Below are positions 15,518 to 22,500 of a stretch of 35,326 bases of DNA, one piece after another. A model generated the notes under the pieces. It saw only the letters and a program-made list of their open reading frames with translations, made no database searches and was not told where the DNA came from. Source of the DNA: DATAWZ01 sp036266975 (lineage in GTDB: Bacteria > Actinomycetota > Thermoleophilia > Solirubrobacterales > Solirubrobacteraceae); NCBI GenBank assembly GCA_036266975.1, contig DATAWZ010000025.1, forward strand, positions 1 through 35,326, written 5' to 3'. Position 1 is the first letter of the stretch. Every line of letters begins with the position of its first letter. The translations under genes were made by a program, and so were the position numbers.

Positions 15518-17112
15518 GCGAGCAGCTCCTGTGTCGTGCCGGCCATACGCGCCCGCAGCAGCGCCGCGCCCTCCTCCGGGCGCAGTCCGGCCGGGCCCAG
15601 GACGCGCGCAGTCTCGGTCGCGAAATACCAACCCCCGCTGAGCACGTCGGCGACGGGACCATCGGCGAGGATCCGTCCCTCGGCCATCAGGATCGCTCGC
15701 TCGGCGCACGAAGCGGCGAACTCGCTGTCGTGGGTGGCGACGAGGACCGCCTCGCCGCCTCGGGCGCGCGCGCGCAGCCGCTCGGCCAGCCGCCCCTTGG
15801 CCTCCCGGTCCATGCCCCGGGTCGGCTCGTCGAGGGCCAGCACGGCGGGTGGCTCCCCGGCGGTCACGATCGCCAGCGCCAGCCGCTGGCGCTCGCCGCC
15901 GGAGAGGTCACGGGGGTTGCGCTCGGCGAGCCCGGCCAGGCCCTCGCGGGCGAGCGTCTCCGCGTCGGCCTCATCGGCCACGCGATCGTGAAGCAGGTAA
16001 TCCGAGGGGTTCTGCAGGAGCAAGGCCACCCGGCCGGCGCTGCTGAGCTTGCCGCGAGTGGGCGCCATCAGGCCGGCGGCGTGCCGCAGCAGCGTCGACT
16101 TGCCCGCCCCGTTGCGGCCCATCAGCGCGACGGTCTCGCCCGCGTCCACGCGAAGGCTCACGCCCCGCAGGATCGCCGGTCCGCGGGGAATCTCGTGCCA
16201 GACCCCGCGCAGCTCCAGGGCCGCGGATCCCCGGCCGCGGGCCGGGCGCTTCGGCGCGGGCGCCGGCGCGGCCGAGGTCTCGGGGTCGAGCAGGCCGTGC
16301 GTTCGCAAGACGGCGCGAGCCTGGCGCACCCCGACGGGCGGCGGGCGCAGCCCGACCTGGGCGAACATCCGGGCAGCGGGGGTCTGCAGCGCGGGCGCGG
16401 CGCTGGCGGCCCAGTCCAGAAATGCGCCGGGCTCGCCGTCGTGGACGATCCGCCCGCCCTCCATCGCGATCACCCGGTCGGCCACGGCCAGGCAGCGCTC
16501 GAGCCGGTGCTCGGCAAGCACCACCGCGACATCCCATTCCTCGTTGAGCCGCCGCAGCAGTCCGATCAACTCATCGCCGGCCACCGGGTCCAGCTGCGAG
16601 GTCGGCTCGTCGAGCAGGAGCAGCCGCGGGCGGCCGGCGAGCGCGGCGCCGAGCGCGACGCGCTGCTTCTCTCCGCCGGAGAGCTCGCGCACGGGACGGT
16701 CGAGCAGCGACTCGATCCCCAGCGCCAGCGCGGCCTCCTCCACCCCCCGGGCCACCTGCAGCTCGCTGCCGCCGCGATTCTCCAGGGCCAGGGCGAGCTC
16801 GGCGCGCACGGTGTTCATCACCAGCTGGCTCTCGGGATCCTGGAAGAGCACCCCGACGAGCGCGCCCAGCTGGGCGGGTCCGTGCTCGCGGGTGTCCAGA
16901 CCGGCGAGCCGCACGCGCCCGGCAAACTCACCGCCGTGGAAATGCGGAACCAGTCCGCATGCCGCCCGCAGCAGCGTGGACTTGCCCTGCCCGGAATGCC
17001 CGGCGAGCACGACGAATTCCCCGGCCTCTACGGCAACCTGGACATCCCGCAGTGCCGGTACTGCGGTATTCGGATATCGATACCCGACGCGGTCGAGCTC
17101 CAGCAACGTCAC
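15514..17112 (-). CDS. Fused double ATPase of an ECF transporter (EcfA-EcfA')
   Basis: 532 aa carrying two complete ABC domains. Domain 1: Walker A GHSGQGKST at about 38-46, Q-loop Gln91, signature LSGGE 144-148, Walker B LLLLDEP 164-170. Domain 2: Walker A GRNGAGKST 332-340, Q-loop Gln367, signature LSGGE 403-407, Walker B LALDEP 425-430. A roughly 60-residue Ala/Pro-rich linker joins them, so the usual EcfA1 and EcfA2 pair is one polypeptide. It hydrolyses ATP on the inner side of the membrane to power the EcfT/S-component complex. Start GTG at 17112 overlaps the EcfT stop (GTGA). The frame stays open far upstream through the EcfT gene, but that is shadow. Dedicated to this operon, not a shared group II module. 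Confidence 0.94.
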   Translation of the reverse strand: MTLLELDRVGYRYPNTAVPALRDVQVAVEAGEFVVLAGHSGQGKSTLLRAACGLVPHFHGGEFAGRVRLAGLDTREHGPAQLGALVGVLFQDPESQLVMNTVRAELALALENRGGSELQVARGVEEAALALGIESLLDRPVRELSGGEKQRVALGAALAGRPRLLLLDEPTSQLDPVAGDELIGLLRRLNEEWDVAVVLAEHRLERCLAVADRVIAMEGGRIVHDGEPGAFLDWAASAAPALQTPAARMFAQVGLRPPPVGVRQARAVLRTHGLLDPETSAAPAPAPKRPARGRGSAALELRGVWHEIPRGPAILRGVSLRVDAGETVALMGRNGAGKSTLLRHAAGLMAPTRGKLSSAGRVALLLQNPSDYLLHDRVADEADAETLAREGLAGLAERNPRDLSGGERQRLALAIVTAGEPPAVLALDEPTRGMDREAKGRLAERLRARARGGEAVLVATHDSEFAASCAERAILMAEGRILADGPVADVLSGGWYFATETARVLGPAGLRPEEGAALLRARMAGTTQELLA

Positions 17113-18008
17113 GCGGCCACCCCGCGGCGATCGAGGAACGGCGCGAGCATCAGCGCCGGGAGGGCGGCCGCGAGCGCCACGGTCCACGCACGCGCGGGAA
17201 GGTGCACGAGCGGGTAGGTGGCGAACGGGGCCAGGTTGGCGATGCGATCGGCGATCGCCAATCCCGACAGCAGCAGCGCGGCGGTCATGAAGGAGAGATC
17301 GTGACGCGAGCGCGGGCGCGAGCGCCGCGGCGCACTGCGGGCACCCTCGAAGCCGCGCAGCTCGAGGATCGCCGCCACGTCGAGCGAGCGGTCGAGCGCT
17401 CCGGCAACCGACGCGTGCACGAGCCGTCCCGCGTCGCGCATGCGCTGCATGCGCGAGCCGCGCGCGACGCCCGGCGCGGGCGGGCGCGTGCGCTGCGCCT
17501 CGGCCAGGCGCCGCGCGTCGTCGAGCAGCACCGGCACCATGCGCGTGGCCAGCGAGGCGGTCAGCGCCGGACGGAAGGCCAGCCTTCGGTAGACGCGCAG
17601 CAACTCGTCGGGGTCGACGGTCATGCTCGCCAGCGCGGTCGCGAGCATGAGCACTGCGACCTTCAGCGCGATCACGACTCCGTACACGAGCGCCTCGACC
17701 GTGAGGTCGCCCTGGCCGAACGGGCCCAGGTTGCCCAGCCGCGCGAACACCGTCAGGCCCTGGCGCGAGACGAGCACCTGCACGACGACGATCGGGATCG
17801 AGACGATGAGGATCGTCGGGACGAGCCGCAGCAGCGGGCGCGCCACCCCGGCGCCGACCGCCGCGCCGACCGTGCCGAGGGCAATCGCCCCGAGCAGCAC
17901 CGGGTTGTCGATCAGCAGCACGGCGAGGGCGAGCGCGCAGGCGTACGCGGCGCCGGCGCCGGCGCGGGCGGCGTGCAGCGGGGTCGCGCGGCGGGTGTAG
18001 GCGATCAT
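17109..18008 (-). CDS. ECF transporter transmembrane subunit EcfT (CbiQ family)
   Basis: 299 aa from the ATG overlapping the lipoprotein stop (ATGA, 18005-18008). Hydrophobic segments occur around residues 18-56, 62-82, 105-128 and near 240-290. The two cytoplasmic coupling-helix motifs of EcfT are visible as ARG at 182-184 and RGF at 218-220 (within LELRGFEGARSAPR). It links the S-component to the ATPases and toppling occurs around it. It lies between the DUF4430 lipoprotein and the fused ATPase, with 4-nt overlaps on both sides, so all are translationally coupled. An upstream in-frame extension to 18140 overlaps the lipoprotein gene and is not used. Confidence 0.92.
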   Translation of the reverse strand: MIAYTRRATPLHAARAGAGAAYACALALAVLLIDNPVLLGAIALGTVGAAVGAGVARPLLRLVPTILIVSIPIVVVQVLVSRQGLTVFARLGNLGPFGQGDLTVEALVYGVVIALKVAVLMLATALASMTVDPDELLRVYRRLAFRPALTASLATRMVPVLLDDARRLAEAQRTRPPAPGVARGSRMQRMRDAGRLVHASVAGALDRSLDVAAILELRGFEGARSAPRRSRPRSRHDLSFMTAALLLSGLAIADRIANLAPFATYPLVHLPARAWTVALAAALPALMLAPFLDRRGVAA

Positions 18009-18931
18009 CTCGTCGCGGTCGGGACCGCGATGTGCGCGCCCGCGGCGACCACGAGCGCGTAGCGGTCGGTGAGATCCCGCTCGTCCAGCATCGAGGCGGC
18101 GGCCTGTACGCCCGCGGCGTCGGTGCCACTCACCAGCCACACCGGCAGCGCTCCCGGCCCGCTGGTGGCGGCCACCAACCCGACGTCGCCGGTCACTCGG
18201 CGCACGGGGGCGCCATCCTCATCCAACAGCTCCAGCGCGGTGCCCGCCGCGGGGGCCGTGACATAGACGCCGCTGGTCCGCGGCCCCTGGTCGACCGCGT
18301 CGATCGCCGCCTGTCCGCGCAGCGCGGCGAGCGTCCCCACGAGCACCACCACGGCATCGTGCGGCGGCGGCACCTCGCGCGCGAGCGTGGTCGGCTGCGC
18401 GCCGATCGCGCGCAGGCGCGCCAGGACCGTGCCGCAGGCCCCGGTTGCGCCGACACACCGCACGGCAACCGGTGGACGCTGGCCCGCAACGCCGTGCAGG
18501 AAGGGCTCGGGGAAGGAGCCCACCACGGCGGGCACCCCGTCGGTGACCGACCAGTCGTGCAGATCCCACCAGATCCGCTCGCCGTTGTGGACCACGGTGT
18601 CGGCGGCGCCCTGCGAGGCGAGGATGCCGTCGACGTAGTAGAACCAGTCGACCGGGTGGCCGTGCACGATGCCGCCGGATCGCCCGTTGATGCTCTCCAC
18701 GAAGCCGCCGCCGTAATGGGTGGTGACCCGTTCGTTGCGCTCGAGCAGGCTCATCGCCGTCTCCTGCCCGGCCACGCGCGGCGCGGCGAGCGCGGCGAGC
18801 GGTAGCGCCCCGAAGTTCTCGGTGACCTGAAGCGCGGCGCCCTCGGGCTTCGGGCCGGCGCCGAGCCCGCAGCCGGTCAGGGCCAGCGTCAGCGCGCCGG
18901 CGACGATGGACAGCCGCCTCCTACCGGACAT
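18005..18931 (-). CDS. Lipoprotein with a DUF4430 (transcobalamin C-terminal-like) domain
   Basis: 308 aa from the ATG at 18931. Residues 1-21 form a lipoprotein signal with lipobox LTGC and lipidated Cys21. Residues about 55-127 read like DUF4430: MSLLERNERVTTHYGGGFVES, an ING turn, then VDWFYYVDGILASQGA and GERIWWDLHDW. This small beta domain corresponds to the C-terminal domain of intrinsic factor and transcobalamin. Residues 135-308 (starting VPAVVGSFPEP and rich in GTLAAL and LVAATSGPG-like strands) form a second domain I cannot name. It is anchored outside the membrane, under the cobalamin riboswitch, overlapping the secreted DUF4430 gene by 11 nt and EcfT by 4 nt. It probably helps capture cobalamin for the transporter. 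A GTG at 18952 is an alternative start. Confidence 0.82.
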   Translation of the reverse strand: MSGRRRLSIVAGALTLALTGCGLGAGPKPEGAALQVTENFGALPLAALAAPRVAGQETAMSLLERNERVTTHYGGGFVESINGRSGGIVHGHPVDWFYYVDGILASQGAADTVVHNGERIWWDLHDWSVTDGVPAVVGSFPEPFLHGVAGQRPPVAVRCVGATGACGTVLARLRAIGAQPTTLAREVPPPHDAVVVLVGTLAALRGQAAIDAVDQGPRTSGVYVTAPAAGTALELLDEDGAPVRRVTGDVGLVAATSGPGALPVWLVSGTDAAGVQAAASMLDERDLTDRYALVVAAGAHIAVPTATR

Positions 18932-20102
18932 AGAACTGCACTCGGCTGCCACCGCCGATCACCGCGGTCCTGTTGCCCGCGTTGTCGGTCGCGGACACCG
19001 TGTAGCTGTAGGTGCCCGGCGCCAGGCGGACGGGCAGCAGGTAGGAGAACGTCGACGACGTCCCCACCGCGAACGGCCGCCGGGCACCGCAGCGCGCGGA
19101 GACGAAGCGCTTGCTCGCCCCGTCGAACTGGGAGCAGCGCCTCCGGTACAGGCGCTGCAGCGAGATGCTCACCGAGGCGAGCGGCACGTGCGCGTAGACC
19201 GTGCCGCGCAGCACCCGTGGCCCGTCGTGGCGGGCGTAGGTGTGGTCGTCGATGATCCCGCCGACGATCGAGACCACCGCGTAGGGACCGCGGTAGGGCG
19301 TCGGGGCGCTCGGCGCCGCAGGGCCGGCGGGGCTGGCCAGCGCGGCCGCGGTGGTCCCGCAGGTCCCGTCGTTGCCGCTGTGGACGCACACGGTGTGCGG
19401 ATCGGAGGGCACCGAATCCGGCCCCGAGGCCTGCAGTGTGTACGCCCCCGGGGTGGTGAAGGTCAGCGTGGCCACGCCATTGGCGTTCGGCGTCGCCCTC
19501 AGCCCGCCGGCCGTGACGACGACATCGCCGGGGAGGGACTCCGCGCTGCCGCTGGTGGTGTTCACCGACCCGACGGTGACCGATACGGGCGTGCCGACGT
19601 TCACGTCGAGGTCGGTCGGAGCCGTCTCGGTGAGGAAGTGATCCGGGGCGGTGCCGCTCGCGCAGTCCGAGCCCGTCGCGTAGCACTGCTCGAAGAACAC
19701 GACGTCGTCCCCGGCGTTGAGCTCCTGCTCGCACGCCCCCACCTGCGCGGGGGCGTCATCGACCCAGAACGCCCAGTACAGGTCGGAGCTCGTGGCGAGG
19801 TTCACGCCCAGGATCGAGTCAACCTCGTACTCGCTGAGCGAGGAGTCATACGGGCCGCTCCACTGACCGCCGGTGGCGTCCCACAGCGCGCCGCCGGCGC
19901 TCGTGCCCGAGCACGCGTCCGTGCCATCGGGATACCGGGCGGCGGAGGTGGTGGTGACGGTCGTCTGGGGCAGGACCGTCGAGGAGAGCCCCTCGACCCG
20001 GACCGTGACGGTGGCCGGCCCCGCCGCAGCGGCCGATGAGCAGGCGAACAGCGTGGCCAGGGCAAGTGCACCGAGCCAGGAGCCGAGAAGACGAAGTTGC
20101 AT
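18921..20102 (-). CDS. Secreted DUF4430 (transcobalamin C-terminal-like) protein
   Basis: 393 aa, first gene after the cobalamin riboswitch. Residues 1-27 are a signal peptide (SWLGALALATLFACSSAAAA). The Cys at 21 does not form a good lipobox, so secretion is more likely than lipidation. Residues about 30-138 form a DUF4430-type domain: TVTVRVEGLSSTVLPQTTV, then DLYWAFWVDDAPAQVGACEQEL and AGDDVVFFEQC, with several Cys. A middle region with GVATLTFTTPGAYTLQASGP and a C-terminal APGTYSYTVSATDNAGNRT look like Ig-like beta modules. No sortase motif is seen. The start is supported by AAAGGGG about 8 nt upstream and by the riboswitch ending just before it. It probably binds cobalamin or helps present it to the lipoprotein and S-component toroid. 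Confidence 0.82.
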   Translation of the reverse strand: MQLRLLGSWLGALALATLFACSSAAAAGPATVTVRVEGLSSTVLPQTTVTTTSAARYPDGTDACSGTSAGGALWDATGGQWSGPYDSSLSEYEVDSILGVNLATSSDLYWAFWVDDAPAQVGACEQELNAGDDVVFFEQCYATGSDCASGTAPDHFLTETAPTDLDVNVGTPVSVTVGSVNTTSGSAESLPGDVVVTAGGLRATPNANGVATLTFTTPGAYTLQASGPDSVPSDPHTVCVHSGNDGTCGTTAAALASPAGPAAPSAPTPYRGPYAVVSIVGGIIDDHTYARHDGPRVLRGTVYAHVPLASVSISLQRLYRRRCSQFDGASKRFVSARCGARRPFAVGTSSTFSYLLPVRLAPGTYSYTVSATDNAGNRTAVIGGGSRVQFYVR

Positions 20103-20142
20103 GTGAGCCACCCCTTTCCACGAGGGCTTGTCGGGCTGGCGC

Positions 20143-20305
20143 CGGCGGTAGGTCTCCTGGCTTCCGGGCCCACCCGTCCGCGCCTTCCCGGAGCGCGTCG
20201 GCTCGGTGGCTGCACCGCGGTGCGTGCGGCGGGCTTCCCCGGTCACAGTGGCGGGTCCGCGCCGGAATCGCACCGGCTTCCCTTGCACCACCGACCGTTC
20301 TTATC
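20143..20305 (-). ncRNA. Cobalamin (adenosylcobalamin-type) riboswitch
   Basis: On the minus strand the leader contains, in order, the conserved elements of the class. They are GGTGCAAGGGAAGCCGGTG, then ATTCCGGCGCGGACCCGCC and ACTGTGACCGGGGAAG. Nearer the gene comes the B12 box AGCCAGGAGACCTACCG (about 20146-20164). Between the 3' end of the aptamer and the ATG at 20102 are about 40 nt including AAAGGGG, which would be the ribosome site controlled by the aptamer. Cobalamin binding should switch off translation or transcription of the five-gene operon. Edges are approximate. Confidence 0.95.
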
Positions 20306-20313
20306 AGCTGGAG

Positions 20314-20319
20314 ATCCTA
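20314..20319 (-). promoter_or_regulatory. Probable -10 element of the riboswitch operon
   Basis: On the minus strand TAGGAT lies 8 nt before the first conserved aptamer bases, so transcription would start at about 20307-20308, just before the riboswitch. No good -35 is visible. The region upstream holds the divergent regulator's palindromes. Confidence 0.4.
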
Positions 20320-20347
20320 TCCGCCCACCGGACCCCCGCGGCGCGAC

Positions 20348-20383
20348 TGTGATATCACAAATGTGTGACATATTCGTGATATC
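20348..20383. promoter_or_regulatory. Palindromic operator cluster between the riboswitch operon and the MarR/GbsR-type gene
   Basis: TGTGATATCACA at 20348-20359 is a perfect 12-bp palindrome. Its GATATCAC half (20351-20358) is repeated as the complement GTGATATC at 20376-20383, and ATGTGTGACAT (20361-20371) between them is a third imperfect dyad. The segment is AT-rich in GC-rich DNA and overlaps the promoter of the regulator gene, as expected for autoregulation. Confidence 0.6.
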
Positions 20384-20392
20384 CGCTATTCT
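20365..20392 (+). promoter_or_regulatory. Promoter of the MarR/GbsR-type gene, leaderless
   Basis: A -35-like GTGACA (20365-20370), a 16-nt spacer and a -10 TATTCT (20387-20392) are followed 6 nt later by the GTG start at 20399. That spacing puts the transcription start on the start codon. The promoter is embedded in the palindromic operator cluster. Confidence 0.55.
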
Positions 20393-20398
20393 CGCCAA

Positions 20399-20890
20399 GT
20401 GCCGCGCGACGGGGAGATCACCTTCGCCGACCATCTGGGCCGCTTCTACCACCGTCGCTACGGCTATCCGCCGATGGTCGGCCGCGTGCTCGGGTACCTG
20501 CTCGTGTGCGAGCCGCGCGAGCCGACGATCGCCGAGCTGAGCGATGCGCTGCTGGCGAGCCGCAGCGCGATCACCGGCGCGCTCGGCGTACTCGAGCGCA
20601 GCGATGCGATCCGACGCTCGCGCGCGGCGGGCGAGCGAAGCGACCGCGTGCGCCTGGACTTCTGCTCGCCCCAGTCGCATGGGTTTGACGTCTCCGAGTA
20701 CCAGCAGCTCGGCGACCTGGCCCGCGAGGGGCTCGAGGTGGTCGCGGACGCACCGCTCGAGCATCGAGCGGTGCTGCTGGAGATGGCGGCGTTCGCCGAC
20801 TTCCTGGTCGACCGTATTCGCGCGCTCCAGCAGGATTGGCAGGAGCACCGCGACCGGCTGCGCACCGCGGGCGAGCTTCCGACACTGTGA
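20399..20890 (+). CDS. MarR/GbsR-type transcriptional regulator
   Basis: 163 aa starting with GTG. The N-terminus DHLGRFYHRRYGYPPMVGRVLGYLLV precedes a winged helix: PTIAELSDALLASRSAITGALGVLERSDAIRRS (about residues 42-75) with a basic wing ERSDRVRLD. This is the GbsR/MarR arrangement. The C-terminal helices (DLAREGLEVVADAPLEHRAVL) should form the dimer. Its stop overlaps the start of a drug-exporter-like ABC ATPase (GTGA, 20887-20890), now a pseudogene, so it was probably the exporter's repressor. Its promoter contains a strong palindrome cluster and likely binds the protein itself. Confidence 0.82.
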   Translation: MPRDGEITFADHLGRFYHRRYGYPPMVGRVLGYLLVCEPREPTIAELSDALLASRSAITGALGVLERSDAIRRSRAAGERSDRVRLDFCSPQSHGFDVSEYQQLGDLAREGLEVVADAPLEHRAVLLEMAAFADFLVDRIRALQQDWQEHRDRLRTAGELPTL

Positions 20891-21806
20891 CGCGGTCGTC
20901 GTCCACACCAGCGATCTCCGCGGTCGACGTGCACAAGTCGTTCGGACGTCGTGCTCGACGGCGTCGAGCTGACCGTCGCGCCCGGCGCCGTCTTCGGGCT
21001 GCTGGGACCGGAGCCGGCAAGACCACGGTCGTGCGAATCCTGGCCACCCTGCTCTCGCCGGACCGCGGCGCCGGGCCACGACGTCGCGCGCGAGGCCGAC
21101 GCCGTGCGCGACGCGATCGGCGTGACCGGGCACTTCTCGGCGGTCGACGGGCTGCCGACCGGACGCGAGAACCTCGAGCCGACGGGCGACCTGCACCACC
21201 CCCCGCGCGCCGCCGCCTCGGCGAGCTGCTCGAGCGCTTCGAGCTCCTCGACGCGGCCGACCGGCTTGCGATGACCTACTCGAGCGGGATGCGCCGCCGA
21301 CTGGACCTCGCGATGACGCTGATGGGCGCGCCGCAGATCATTTTCTCGACGAACCCACCACCGGTCTGGATCCGCGCAGCCGGCGCACGATGTGGGACAT
21401 CGTCCGCTACCTCGCCCGAGACGGAACGACGGTCTTGCTCACCACTCAGTACCTGCAGGAGGCCGACAAGCTCGCCGACCGCGTGGCGATCCTCGACCGC
21501 GGACGGCTTGTTGCGCAGGGAACCGCCCAGGAGCTCACGCAGCGGATGCCCGGCGGGCGCATCGGCCTGAGCTTCGTCGACGCCGCCGTGCAGCGCGCGG
21601 CCGCCGGAGCCCTGCGCGTGCCCGTTCCCGCCGCAGATGACCTCAGCCTGCAGATCCCGAGCGATGCCAATGTGGCTACGTTGCGCCTGCTCCTGCGTCA
21701 GCTCGACGAGTCGATCGACGTCGTCAACCTCGCGATTCACACGCCCGACCTGGACGACGTGTTCTTCGCGCTGACCGGGAGCAGCGCCCGGGAGCCGAGC
21801 CGATGA
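20887..21806 (+). pseudogene. Frameshifted ABC exporter ATPase (DrrA-like)
   Basis: All parts of a daunorubicin-resistance-type ABC ATPase are present, but in alternating frames. In order: ISAVDVHKSFG; then VLDGVELTVAPGAVFGLLG; then the Walker A GTGAGKTTVVRILATLLSPD; then GHDVAREADAVRDAIGV with PTGRENLEP; then LLERFELLDAADRLAMTYSSGMRRRLDLAMTLMGAP; and finally PRSRRTMWDIVRYLARDGTTVLLTTQYLQEADKLADRVA with a normal C-terminus. At least five one-base indels separate them, so no full-length protein can be made. It begins in a GTGA overlap with the regulator, as in active operons of this type. Confidence 0.85.
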
Positions 21807-22488
21807 CCGGGGGCTACCCAATGCGCGACTCGAGCACGATGCTGCGGCGCAACCTCCATCACCTGCAGCGCCATCCGGGCCTGTCGCTGTACCCGATCCT
21901 CATGCCCGTGATCCTCCTGCTGCTGTTCGTCTACGCGTTCGGCGGCACGCTGGTAAACGGGATCACCGCCGGCGGGGGACGGGGCGCCTACATCGACTGC
22001 CTGACGCCGGGAATGCTCCTGTTCGCCGTCACGGGCGCTGCGCAGATCGTCGCCATCTCCGTGGCCAAGGACATGATCGAGGGCATCGTCGCCCGCTTCA
22101 AGACCATGCGCATCGGTCCGCCGCCGGCCCGCTGCGATGGCTGGCCGTGCTGGGGCTGCTGGCCCCTCTGGCCGTTGCGCTGATCTGGCTGTCGGTCGCC
22201 CTCGGCCTGCTCGCCAAGAGCGTCGAGACCGCGACCAATATGTCGATGTTCCTCACCCTGCTGCCCTTCCTGGGCAGCGGCTTCGTGCCCGTCGCCTCCA
22301 TGCCGGCGGGATTGCGCTGGCTCGCTCGAAACCAGCCCTTCACGCCGATCACCGACACCGTGCGCCGCCTGCTCACCGCGCCGCACGTCGGCGGCACCGG
22401 GATCACGGCGATCGTCTGGCGCGCGGCCATGACCGTCGCCGGCTACCTGTGGGCGAGATACCTGTATGACGGCCCGGACGCCGGCTGA
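21803..22488 (+). pseudogene. Broken ABC-2 type permease (DrrB-like)
   Basis: The start overlaps the ATPase end (ATGA). The first frame encodes LRRNLHHLQRHPGLSLYPILMP and VILLLLFVYAFGGTLVNGI, up to DMIEGIVARFKTMRI near 22120. A second frame from about 22135 resumes with LAVLGLLAPLAVALIWLSV and ALGLLAKSVETATNMSMF, and runs to the stop at 22486-22488. About 45-60 residues normally lie between ARFKTMRI and this second part, so there is an internal deletion as well as a frameshift. Nonfunctional partner of the broken ATPase. Confidence 0.8.
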
Positions 22489-22500
22489 CCCGGCGCGGGC

